DNA from: Pseudocalidococcus sp964653145
GTDB lineage: Bacteria; Cyanobacteriota; Cyanobacteriia; Thermosynechococcales; Thermosynechococcaceae
Length of the DNA: 64,000 nt
Direction: 5' to 3'
NCBI GenBank assembly: GCA_964653145.1
Contig: CAZZCG010000004.1
Span: 124,001 to 188,000, forward strand
Part shown: positions 18,301-26,297 of the stretch, in pieces
Numbering within the stretch: position 1 is the first letter of the stretch
Layout of the letters: every line of letters begins with the position of its first letter
Made by a program: the position numbers and the translations under genes
The notes under the pieces: model-generated
Database searches by the model: none
What the model saw: the letters and a program-made list of their open reading frames with translations, nothing else
What the model was told of the DNA's origin: nothing

Positions 18301-18627
18301 GACCTCACCCTCCTCCAGAAGATACCCTTAAGCAAATTTGTCGCCCTAGCCGAACAACCTCGGATTCAGTCTGTCAGTGTGCGGGATGCTGGTCTTTGCG
18401 TCAACCCATGGCAAGATTGAACCTCAGGGCATTTTGGGGTCTGTCAGTTGGAGAATCCCCCAGGCTCTTGGAAGGCGAGATTAAATTTTCCTATACTCAT
18501 GAAGGGCATCTTGGCCTGGGGTAGATTTATCAATTTTCTTCAGGATTAGGGGCCAAAAAATTACTTAAGATAAGACACATCTATTGAGTCAATTTGTTTA
18601 AGTCTAGTCTGGGAGAACCTTGCGCCA
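18301..18627. other. Divergent intergenic region uppP / petH
   Basis: 327 bp with no supportable gene. A GGGAG Shine-Dalgarno-like element lies near 18611, 12 nt before the petH ATG. I saw no GTA-N8-TAC NtcA site, which regulates petH in some other cyanobacteria, but promoter elements were not resolved. Confidence 0.45.
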
Positions 18628-19815
18628 ATGTTTAACTCCAGTGCGGTCAGTGGAAATACAGGCTTCGGCAATCGGGTATTTCGCTACGAAGTGGTCGGAC
18701 TCCGCCAAAGCAGTGAAAGTGATAAATCTGATAACCCCATTCGGCGCAGTGGCAGTGTTTTTTATAACGTTCCCTATTCCCGGATGAATCAGTTTATGCA
18801 GGAGATTTCCCGCTTGGGAGGCAAAATTGTCAATATTCTCCCAATCTCCGCCGATACGCCAGCCCCAGTCCCCTCATCGACCCCGACTCCGGCCTCTGAG
18901 CCAGCTGCAGCCCCGGCCCCAAAGGCGAAGAAAGCGGATATCCCCGTAAATACCTATCGCCCCAATAACCCCTTGCTGAGTAAAGTCATCTCCAACGAGG
19001 AACTGGTGCAGGAAGGCGGTGAAGGGACAGTTAAGCACATCGTCTTTGATCTCGAAGGCAGCGACCTCACCTATTTAGAAGGCCAAAGCATTGGGATTAT
19101 TCCCGCCGGTACCGATGACAAAGGTAAGCCCCACAAACTACGCCTCTACTCCATTGCCTCGACTCGTCACGGGGATCGGGTGGATGACAAAACCATCTCC
19201 CTTTGTGTGCGGCAGTTGGAATACAAAAATAAAGAGACTGGCGAAACCGTCTATGGAGTCTGTTCCTCCTACTTAAATAAACTCCAGCCTGGGGATGAGG
19301 TGAAAATTACCGGGCCGGTGGGCAAAGAAATGCTTCTTCCCGATGACCCCACCGCCAATATCATCATGCTTGGGACTGGGACTGGAATTGCGCCTTTTCG
19401 GGCGTTCCTATGGCGGATGTTCAAGGAAAATAATCCCGACTACCAATTCAAGGGCCTGGCCTGGTTATTCTTTGGTGTTGCCTATACCCCCAACATTCTC
19501 TATAAAGAAGAACTGGAGGACATCCAGGCCAAGTATCCGGACAACTTCCGCCTAACCTATGCCATTAGTCGGGAACAGAAAACCGCTGAGGGTGGCAAAA
19601 TGTACATCCAGGGTCGGATTGCCGAACACGCTGATGAGCTTTGGAATCTGATTCAACAGAAAAATACCCACTTGTATATGTGTGGTCTTAAAGGCATGGA
19701 ACCTGGGATTGATGAAGCCATGACCCAGGCCGCAGCCAAAAATGGAGTTGAGTGGACTGAATTCCTCAAAGGTACCCTTAAAAAAGAAGGTCGCTGGCAT
19801 GTGGAAACCTATTAA
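18628..19815 (+). CDS. petH: Ferredoxin-NADP+ reductase, long form with CpcD-like domain
   Basis: 395 residues. It transfers electrons from reduced ferredoxin to NADP+ at the end of linear photosynthetic transport. Residues ~15-77 are a CpcD-like linker domain (NRVFRYEVVGLRQ, VFYNVPYSRMNQFMQEI) that docks the enzyme to phycobilisome rods. A Pro/Ala-rich linker (~78-112) follows. FAD binding: RLYSIASTRHGD; NADP binding: MLGTGTGIAPFRAF and YMCGLKGME; the C-terminus ends VETY. There is no Met between residue 57 and the FAD domain, so the internal start used elsewhere to make the short isoform is not apparent. Confidence 0.97.
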   Translation: MFNSSAVSGNTGFGNRVFRYEVVGLRQSSESDKSDNPIRRSGSVFYNVPYSRMNQFMQEISRLGGKIVNILPISADTPAPVPSSTPTPASEPAAAPAPKAKKADIPVNTYRPNNPLLSKVISNEELVQEGGEGTVKHIVFDLEGSDLTYLEGQSIGIIPAGTDDKGKPHKLRLYSIASTRHGDRVDDKTISLCVRQLEYKNKETGETVYGVCSSYLNKLQPGDEVKITGPVGKEMLLPDDPTANIIMLGTGTGIAPFRAFLWRMFKENNPDYQFKGLAWLFFGVAYTPNILYKEELEDIQAKYPDNFRLTYAISREQKTAEGGKMYIQGRIAEHADELWNLIQQKNTHLYMCGLKGMEPGIDEAMTQAAAKNGVEWTEFLKGTLKKEGRWHVETY

Positions 19816-19866
19816 TTGAGCGGATAGACCGCGAAGGGATTCAATCAGCATCATTGAGATAAAAAT

Positions 19867-19918
19867 TAAGCGGGGACCTCCAAAGGCTACAGAGTCATTG
19901 AGCTCCCTGCTATTTTTT
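19867..19918 (+). terminator. Possible terminator after petH
   Basis: AGCGGGGA (19869-19876) can pair with TCCCTGCT (19904-19911), one G-U pair, followed by a short T run (19913-19918). The loop is long (27 nt), so the call is tentative. Confidence 0.4.
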
Positions 19919-20056
19919 GAGGATTTGTTGAGGACGTTTACGGAAACGCAACTTACCCCCATCCCCACCGTCAAACTGACTCGTTTACGCCTAAGATAGA
20001 GCGATATTAGGAGGGTGTTTATCTTGACAGCCAGACAAATTTACGTTTTAGTAACG

Positions 20057-20122
20057 GTGAACTTGTACAGACTTCAAGAGAACCCCACCAACTCAAGCAG
20101 CAGTGACGGTGGACAGGAGTAA
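20057..20122 (+). other. Short upstream reading frame overlapping the ftsZ start region
   Basis: GTG at 20057 opens a 21-codon frame ending in TAA at 20120-20122, ten nt before the preferred ftsZ GTG at 20133 and in a different frame. It has no clear Shine-Dalgarno. The encoded peptide is Ser/Asn-rich, like the hydrophilic N-terminal extension of many cyanobacterial FtsZ proteins. It may be a leader peptide, a decayed extension, or chance. Confidence 0.3.
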
Positions 20123-20132
20123 GGAAAACTTC

Positions 20133-21221
20133 GTGGAAAACGCAGCCAAAATCAAGGTCATTGGAGTCGGCGGTGGCGGTGGTAATGCCGTAAACCGGAT
20201 GATCAGCAGCCAAGTCACTGGGGTAGAGTTTTGGTCAGTCAATACCGACTCCCAGGCCCTGTCTCAATCCTATGCTCACCAATGTCTGCAACTGGGGCAA
20301 AAACTCACTCGGGGCTTAGGTGCTGGTGGCAATCCCTCCATTGGCCAAAAGGCGGCGGAAGAATCCCGAGAAGATCTGGCCAATGCCCTCAAAGATGCAG
20401 ATCTGATTTTTATCACCTGTGGCATGGGTGGCGGTACGGGTACCGGAGCAGCACCAGTGGTGGCAGAGGTGGCCAAAGAACAGGGGGCCCTAACTGTCGC
20501 TGTCGTGACTCGACCCTTTACCTTTGAGGGCCGTCGCCGCGGTCAACAGGCTGAGGAAGGGATTGAGGCCCTCCAGAGCCGCGTTGACACCTTAATTGTC
20601 ATTCCAAACGATAAAATTCTGGCAGTGATTTCTGAACAAACCACGGTTCAAGAAGCTTTTCAAGTGGCGGATGATGTTCTGCGGCAAGGGGTTCAAGGTA
20701 TTTCCGACATTATTAATCTTCCTGGTTTGATCAATGTTGATTTTGCCGATGTTCGGGCTGTGATGGCCGATGCGGGCTCAGCCATGATGGGAATTGGCAT
20801 TGCCTCTGGTAAATCGCGAGCTCGGGAAGCGGCCATTACTGCGATTTCTTCACCTTTGCTGGAATCTTCGATTGAGGGCGCCAAGGGGATTGTCCTGAAT
20901 GTGCGCGGTGGCTCAGACCTAACCCTCCATGAAGTCAATGCTGCCGCTGAGGTAATTTATGATGTTGTGGATGTGGATGCCAATATTATCTTTGGGGCAG
21001 TTGTTGATGAGTCACTGCAAGGAGAGGTGAAAGTTACCGTGATTGCCACGGGATTCTCTGGGGAGCCCGATGTTAAGGCCAATGCGAAAACCAAGACTCG
21101 CCCAATCACCGCTACAGTGACACCAACCAGTTCCACTGCTCCTGTTTCCCTGACCTCCGAAGCCAGTAAAAGTAAGCTTGACATTCCTGACTTCTTGCAA
21201 AAACGCCGCCCCCAATCCTAA
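20133..21221 (+). CDS. ftsZ: Cell division protein FtsZ
   Basis: Tubulin-like GTPase that forms the division ring. The tubulin signature GGGTGTGAAP, IKVIGVGGGGGNAVNRM at the N-terminus, DFADVRAVMADAGSAMMG, and the conserved C-terminal peptide DIPDFLQKRR (binding FtsA/SepF-type partners) are all visible. GTG at 20133 is preferred: AAGGA lies 7 nt upstream and AGGAG 13 nt upstream, and the protein then begins VENAAKIKVIGV. An upstream GTG at 20103 would add ten residues but lacks a ribosome site. The N-terminal extension of ~50 residues typical of many cyanobacterial FtsZ is absent. Confidence 0.97.
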   Translation: MENAAKIKVIGVGGGGGNAVNRMISSQVTGVEFWSVNTDSQALSQSYAHQCLQLGQKLTRGLGAGGNPSIGQKAAEESREDLANALKDADLIFITCGMGGGTGTGAAPVVAEVAKEQGALTVAVVTRPFTFEGRRRGQQAEEGIEALQSRVDTLIVIPNDKILAVISEQTTVQEAFQVADDVLRQGVQGISDIINLPGLINVDFADVRAVMADAGSAMMGIGIASGKSRAREAAITAISSPLLESSIEGAKGIVLNVRGGSDLTLHEVNAAAEVIYDVVDVDANIIFGAVVDESLQGEVKVTVIATGFSGEPDVKANAKTKTRPITATVTPTSSTAPVSLTSEASKSKLDIPDFLQKRRPQS

Positions 21222-21241
21222 GAGCCTAAATCCGTTAGTCT

Positions 21242-21282
21242 GGGAAATAGTGTAATTAAATTACCGAGTGTCCCTTTTTTTT
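21242..21282 (+). terminator. Possible terminator after ftsZ
   Basis: GGGA (21242-21245) pairs with TCCC (21271-21274) around an inner GTAAT/ATTAC stem, with an internal loop, followed by eight T residues (21275-21282). Confidence 0.5.
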
Positions 21283-21301
21283 CGCCTCGCCTGACTGGGT
21301 A

Positions 21302-23245
21302 ATGCCGCCGATGCCTCTCTCCACGTCTGTGTTGCAGGAACTTCTCCAGGCCCAGCCCCACCTGCGCCCCCAGATGTACTTCAAATCCTCCCTCACGGCC
21401 CTCTCCCATGCCATGGAGGATCAAGTCTTAGCAGGTGAAGATACCCCCGTGATTATTGCCAGCTTTCAACGGGAGCGGTTTTATCGCCAGGAAGCCCATC
21501 GCTATCTCCGGATTGCCCAAAAGTCCGATCAGGTTTATGTCCTTGCGGCACCTGAAACTGAATTTACCAACTGTTCTGAGCACTATGAAACCGTGGCCTT
21601 TGACCCGTCTGATGCTCTGAGTCAGGAATGGCATTTGGTGGCCTTGGGTCGGGATTATGCTGCTTGCCTAATCTGTCGAGAAATGCCCCTCTCCCCCCAG
21701 GCCCAGGTGGATGCCCAACACCTCCACTTAGACCAGGCCCGACGATTTGAAGGGATTTGGACTTTTGAACGCAAAATAACCGCAGTGGCAGCGGAAATTC
21801 TCTTAACTCGAATCCAGTACTATTGCCCCCATCTCAAAAAGAAACTGAAACAGGGGTTAAATCGCGTAGCGGAGAACTTAGCCCACGGCAGCAATGCAAC
21901 GGATCCGGCCCCATTTGCGGATCGATTGGTCACCTATCTCCAGGCCGGGCAGTACAAGCAAAACAAAGCCTATCGCCAAATTGCCATCCAAGAGCGGAAG
22001 GAACGACTGATTAACTCAATTACGGCGGCGATTCGCTGCTCCCTGGACCCAGAGCAAATTTTGGCCATAGCTGTCACGGAATTAGGGCAGGCCGTGGGGT
22101 GTCAATGCTGTTTGATTTACCGCTGTAAAGCCAGTGATCTCCAGGCCCGACTTCAGCATCAATTCGTGCTCGATGGCGCCACGTCCCTTAAAAATTACAC
22201 TTGGCCGCTCTATCCCAATCCCCTATTCCAACAATTGGTGACTGGCCAACGGCCGATGGTGGTTGAAGATGCCCTAGCTGATCCTGAGATTGCTAAAACG
22301 CCCACCTATCAGGATCTCCTTCATCAACATCAAATTCGCTCTCTCCTTTTAGCCCCTGTACTCTATCAAGGCCGGCTTTTAGGTGTTGTCGAACTCCATC
22401 GGGATATAAGTGGGGCCTGGGGGGAAACCGACGTGGATTTGGTGGAAGCCATCGCGACGCAAGTGGGGGTAGCCTTAATTCAAGCGGAGTCCTATGCCGA
22501 TCTTGAAGATTTGAATAACCAACTGGAAGCCTTAGATCGCACCCGCAGTAACTTAATTGCCATTACTGGCCACGAACTCCGCACCCCCCTCTCCACGATT
22601 CAAGTTTGTTTGGAAAGCCTAGCCAGCGAACCGGATATGCCCCTGGAATTGCGTCAAGTGATGCTCTCAACGGCCCTGAATGACGGGGAACGGATGCGTA
22701 AATTAATCCAAGACTTTCTGACCCTCTCACAACTGGAAAGTGGTCGTGTCCAATGGCATCCCGAACCGATCCCGATGCAGGAAATTGTGGATTTAGCCCT
22801 GACCAGTTTACGCACCCCCAAGGAGGAATTGCCCCAAATCACTGCGGTTTTGCCTGAAGAGTTGCCCCTTGTCCGCGCCGATGGGGAATGGTTGGTGGAA
22901 GTCCTCTCCAAACTCCTGGATAATGCCTGTAAATTTACAGAACAGTCTGGCCAGATTCGGATTACTGCTCAACCCCAGGCCACGGGCATGTTAGAAATTT
23001 CGGTGACAGATACGGGGCGCGGCATTGAACCTGATCGCTTGGAGGCAGTCTTTGATCGGTTTTATCAGGAGGAAGGGGCGTTAAGACGTTCGGCGGGGGG
23101 AACGGGGTTGGGCCTCGCCATCTGTCGGCAGGTGATTACGAATTTAGGCGGAACCATTTGGGCGGAGTCAGCGGGGCGAGACCAGGGCAGTACGTTTCAT
23201 TTCACGATTCCGATTGCCGAATTACCCAACAGCAGCAAAGGTTAG
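21302..23245 (+). CDS. Sensor histidine kinase with DICT and GAF domains
   Basis: 647 residues, no transmembrane segment. Order: DICT sensory domain (residues ~1-150, found fused to cyanobacterial light or stress sensors); an intervening helical region (~150-250); GAF domain (~235-390, with CCLIYRCKASD and LGVVELHRDISGAWGETDVDLVEAIATQ in segments); HisKA with the phospho-acceptor His424 in GHELRTP; HATPase_c with the N box LLDNACKFT, G1 DTGRGIEPDRL and G2 GGTGLGLAI. A soluble phytochrome-like sensor kinase. The GAF domain has no evident CxRIP-type or similar bilin motif that I could confirm. No response regulator is adjacent, so the output is unknown. Confidence 0.9.
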   Translation: MPPMPLSTSVLQELLQAQPHLRPQMYFKSSLTALSHAMEDQVLAGEDTPVIIASFQRERFYRQEAHRYLRIAQKSDQVYVLAAPETEFTNCSEHYETVAFDPSDALSQEWHLVALGRDYAACLICREMPLSPQAQVDAQHLHLDQARRFEGIWTFERKITAVAAEILLTRIQYYCPHLKKKLKQGLNRVAENLAHGSNATDPAPFADRLVTYLQAGQYKQNKAYRQIAIQERKERLINSITAAIRCSLDPEQILAIAVTELGQAVGCQCCLIYRCKASDLQARLQHQFVLDGATSLKNYTWPLYPNPLFQQLVTGQRPMVVEDALADPEIAKTPTYQDLLHQHQIRSLLLAPVLYQGRLLGVVELHRDISGAWGETDVDLVEAIATQVGVALIQAESYADLEDLNNQLEALDRTRSNLIAITGHELRTPLSTIQVCLESLASEPDMPLELRQVMLSTALNDGERMRKLIQDFLTLSQLESGRVQWHPEPIPMQEIVDLALTSLRTPKEELPQITAVLPEELPLVRADGEWLVEVLSKLLDNACKFTEQSGQIRITAQPQATGMLEISVTDTGRGIEPDRLEAVFDRFYQEEGALRRSAGGTGLGLAICRQVITNLGGTIWAESAGRDQGSTFHFTIPIAELPNSSKG

Positions 23246-23329
23246 GGTTAAGGTTAATAACCAATTACGCCTCTTGATCTCAAAATCATGGCCTAGGACA
23301 ACCTTGGTAAACCGCTTGTGAAGAGTAAC

Positions 23330-23672
23330 CCCAGGCCCATCGTCACTTGGCTATTGGGCGATTCGGTTCCTGACATTAATATTCTGAAAACTGAGCTTTC
23401 TGTGGAGTCAATCCGGGCGGGTTTTGTCAGTTTTCTGGACGTGGGGAATTAAATCCTGCACCTCGAATTTCAGACCCAGGCCGATTTAGTAAGGGATTCA
23501 GCAAGGGTGACAAGCCGGAGAGGTTTTTCTGACACTGCGGCAACTGACCTGTAAACTTAGCCCCCTGCTAGAGGATTTAAAACTGCAAATTCGCACCCTT
23601 TCTCTGCCGGAACTTGAGAGTTTGGCGGAAGCCCTTTTAGATTTTGCAACCCCCATGGACTTGATCACTTGA
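23330..23672 (+). pseudogene. Remnant of an Rpn-family (DUF4351) nuclease/transposase gene
   Basis: Two pieces of the Rpn/PD-(D/E)XK family remain. The N-terminal piece reads TWLLGDSVPDINILKTELS then SIRAGFV, an in-frame TAA at 23450, and ILHLEFQTQAD, the nuclease core motif, in the frame of 23342. After a deletion and frame change, 23511-23672 encodes LTLRQLTCKLSPLLED, QIRTLSLPELESLAEALLDF, the DUF4351 tail, ending in a natural stop. The middle of the gene is missing. Such Rpn genes are numerous and mobile in cyanobacteria. It lies between the kinase gene and chlG and explains most of that 525-bp gap. Confidence 0.7.
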
Positions 23673-23770
23673 CTAACCCAGGCCCCGCACAGCAGCTAAT
23701 TATCTTGTAGATTCTGGCAAGACCTGGCAATCTGGTAACTGTCCCTCAACGTTCCTGAGCAAACATACCC

Positions 23771-24775
23771 ATGGTTGAGCCTGAATTAACGCCAGATATC
23801 ACACCTGAAGCTTCCAACAGCCCAACCGAAGACCCCACTGCCGCTGCCCGCCAACTCTTGGGGATGAAAGGAGCCCAGGCCGGGGAGACCAACATCTGGA
23901 AAATTCGCCTGCAACTCATGAAACCAATTACCTGGATTCCTTTGATCTGGGGCGTAGTGTGTGGGGCAGCCTCATCGGGGGGCTATACCTGGAGTTTAGA
24001 AGATGTCCTAAAGGCGGCGACCTGCATGTTGCTCTCAGGGCCATTGATGACCGGCTATACCCAAACCTTGAACGACTATTACGACCGGGATATCGATGCC
24101 ATTAACGAACCCTACCGGCCCATTCCCTCTGGGGCGATTTCCATTGGGCAGGTGAAAGCTCAGATTTTAATCTTGTTGTTTGCAGGCTTAGCCTTAGCAG
24201 TTCTCTTGGATACCTGGGCCGGGCATCCCAATTACCCTGTCACCATTACCGCAGTTTGGGGAGGATTTTTAGCGTTTATTTACTCAGCCCCGCCGCTCAA
24301 GTTAAAGAAAAATGGCTGGCTTGGGAATTACGCCTTGGGAGCGAGTTACATTGCGTTGCCTTGGTGGGCAGGCCATGCATTGTTTGGGGAGCTAAACCTG
24401 ACAATTATTATCCTGACACTGATTTATAGTATGGCCGGCCTGGGGATTGCGATTGTCAATGACTTCAAGAGCGTCGAAGGGGATCAAAAGCTGGGACTAG
24501 CCTCCCTTCCCGTCATGTTTGGGGTTGGGACTGCCGCCTGGATTTGCGTTCTGATGATCGATATTTTCCAGGCCGGGATTGCTGGGTATTTAATTAGCAT
24601 TGAGCAAAATCTCTATGCCGTAATCTTAGTTCTGCTGATTATTCCTCAAATTACCTTCCAGGATATGTATTTTCTCCGAGATCCCCTGAAAAATGATGTT
24701 AAATACCAGGCCAGTGCCCAACCGTTTTTAGTTCTGGGAATGCTGGTGGTTGGGTTAGCCCTAGGGCATCAATAA
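23771..24775 (+). CDS. chlG: Chlorophyll synthase (chlorophyll a synthase ChlG)
   Basis: 334 residues. It esterifies chlorophyllide a with geranylgeranyl/phytyl diphosphate in the thylakoid membrane, the last step of chlorophyll synthesis. It is a UbiA-type prenyltransferase with both Asp-rich motifs: NDYYDRDIDAINEPYRP (residues ~98-114) and NDFKSVEGDQKLGLASLP (~233-250). About nine hydrophobic segments follow a polar N-terminus of ~55 residues. No operon partner is close. Confidence 0.97.
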   Translation: MVEPELTPDITPEASNSPTEDPTAAARQLLGMKGAQAGETNIWKIRLQLMKPITWIPLIWGVVCGAASSGGYTWSLEDVLKAATCMLLSGPLMTGYTQTLNDYYDRDIDAINEPYRPIPSGAISIGQVKAQILILLFAGLALAVLLDTWAGHPNYPVTITAVWGGFLAFIYSAPPLKLKKNGWLGNYALGASYIALPWWAGHALFGELNLTIIILTLIYSMAGLGIAIVNDFKSVEGDQKLGLASLPVMFGVGTAAWICVLMIDIFQAGIAGYLISIEQNLYAVILVLLIIPQITFQDMYFLRDPLKNDVKYQASAQPFLVLGMLVVGLALGHQ

Positions 24776-24811
24776 GCCAGGCTGACTCTGTGATCCCGAA
24801 TCATGTTGTGA

Positions 24812-25441
24812 CTAATTAGGCCCGGTCAGTGCGCTAAGACATTGGTGCTGGGTAAACTCGGTTTGAATTGTCTTGGGTAAGCCACTGGGGAGTTGCGGGG
24901 GGCCGGCGGCGGCATAAATCCGCATGGAATCGTAGTTGGGCCCTAGGAGGATGCCGAAGAATTGAAACTGGTCTGAGTCGTACTGCAGGGAGTGGATTAA
25001 GCTGCGTTTGAGCTGCCAGGCCTGGTTTTGCCCCTCCTGAGGGTTGAGTTTGAGGACGGAAAGGCTAGGTAGTGGTGACGCTGCCGGAGGTTCAAAGGGG
25101 TCTTGATAGGGAACCTCAGTGGCCAGCAAGCAAACCTGATCCGGAACGACGCTTGGAAAAATAAAAAGGTCATATTCAGAATTAAACAGTTCCCAACCCT
25201 GCCGCCAATGGCCAAGAAATGGGGCGATTTTAGGATTGCGACTGTGCCATTGCTGCCGATATTGAACTAAATCTCGGGTGAGATCATCGGGCATCGGAAT
25301 TTTATCTAGGGTTCCTAGGGACATGATCTGCTCCACCTCAGACACCAGTTGACTTTTCCAGAGATTGACTGAGGTGTTCTGACTCAGCAACAGGCCAAGA
25401 GTTAGGCTCCAGAGGGCTCGGGGGCGAAAGTATTGCGGCAT
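24812..25441 (-). CDS. Hypothetical exported protein
   Basis: About 209 residues from the ATG at 25441, chosen because AGGAA lies 8 nt upstream; the longer frame to 25468 lacks this. The start (MPQYFRPRALWSLTLGLLLSQ) looks like a signal peptide or anchor. The rest is a mixed globular domain with no motif I recognise (for example FNSEYDLFIFPS, FGILLGPNYDSMRIYAA). Convergent with chlG. No function is proposed. Confidence 0.65.
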   Translation of the reverse strand: MPQYFRPRALWSLTLGLLLSQNTSVNLWKSQLVSEVEQIMSLGTLDKIPMPDDLTRDLVQYRQQWHSRNPKIAPFLGHWRQGWELFNSEYDLFIFPSVVPDQVCLLATEVPYQDPFEPPAASPLPSLSVLKLNPQEGQNQAWQLKRSLIHSLQYDSDQFQFFGILLGPNYDSMRIYAAAGPPQLPSGLPKTIQTEFTQHQCLSALTGPN

Positions 25442-25701
25442 TGAGATATTTCCTGAGAGGTAACCCAAGGGTCAAATATCAATGAGCAAAATTGACACCA
25501 GTTTCACATAGTAGCTGGTCGCTCAAAGGTTTTTTTTGCCGTAACACCCTACTGAAATGGCATCGCCACTTTGCTTTGGAATGACAACACCCCTGGATTT
25601 TGGGATATTTTATGAGACTAACGGGAACTAAAGAACAACCTGAAATACCCTGAATCCCAGGATCACAGTATGTTCGTGAACAGTCTCAGATTATTTTTTA
25701 G

Positions 25702-26087
25702 TGGAGCTGACGGGAGTCGAACCCGTGTCCGCCCAAGTTATTAAGTGTCCTACTCATTCACAGGTTTAGCCTTTTTGATCCTCAGGCGGGAACTGTTCCT
25801 TGTTCCGAACAGTAGGATTCTCTGAGAGAGGCTTAATTAATTACTGTCCCAGAGAGCAGTAACTAAAGCATCCGTTGGGGGTTAAGTCTACAATCCTTAA
25901 CGGAGTCGAATCATAGACGCTCGAACCAAAAGAGTGGTGTTTAGGCTACAGCAGCAGCTTTACGAGCAAAAGGAACGATGTTGTTCGCAGTTACGTTTTG
26001 TTGAACTCTTGATTTTCGAGAGGGAGTTCACTCTCGACCTGTATCATAGAACCCGGTTCACAAGAACGTCGAAACCGTTACAGCCCC
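25702..26087 (-). ncRNA. ssrA: tmRNA (transfer-messenger RNA)
   Basis: One-piece tmRNA of about 386 nt for ribosome rescue. The 5' end GGGGCTG (at 26087) pairs with CAGCTCC at the 3' end; the T-arm GGGTTCGACTCCC is adjacent. The tag frame on the minus strand, 25988 to 25941, encodes ANNIVPFARKAAAVA followed by TAA, the cyanobacterial proteolysis tag. The CCA end is not encoded. It lies downstream of the atp operon terminator, on the same strand. Confidence 0.97.
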
Positions 26088-26235
26088 AAGTTCAGCTTTT
26101 ATTATAGTCTGCGGTTTGATCAGCCCGAAAAAGATCAAGGGTGTTGATTGCCGAATGTTTCTATGAGCTTTTGATTAGTCACTGAAATATTAGCAATATT
26201 CCGTAAACCATTCAGTCAGCAAGGAGAAGGTGACC

Positions 26236-26269
26236 AAAAGAAAAGCCCCAAAGGCAAAACTCTGAGGCT
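26236..26269 (-). terminator. Rho-independent terminator of the atp operon
   Basis: On the minus strand, AGCCTCAGAG (26269-26260) pairs over 10 bp with CTTTGGGGCT (26253-26244), including two G-U pairs, with a 6-nt loop. It is followed by TTTTCTTTT. It lies about 30 bp after the atpA stop. Confidence 0.75.
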
Positions 26270-26297
26270 AATTCAATAAGTTCAATGGGGTAAACGC

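Noticed and set aside
18301..18627. NtcA operator upstream of petH
   Set aside because: No GTA-N8-TAC motif was found in the intergenic region.
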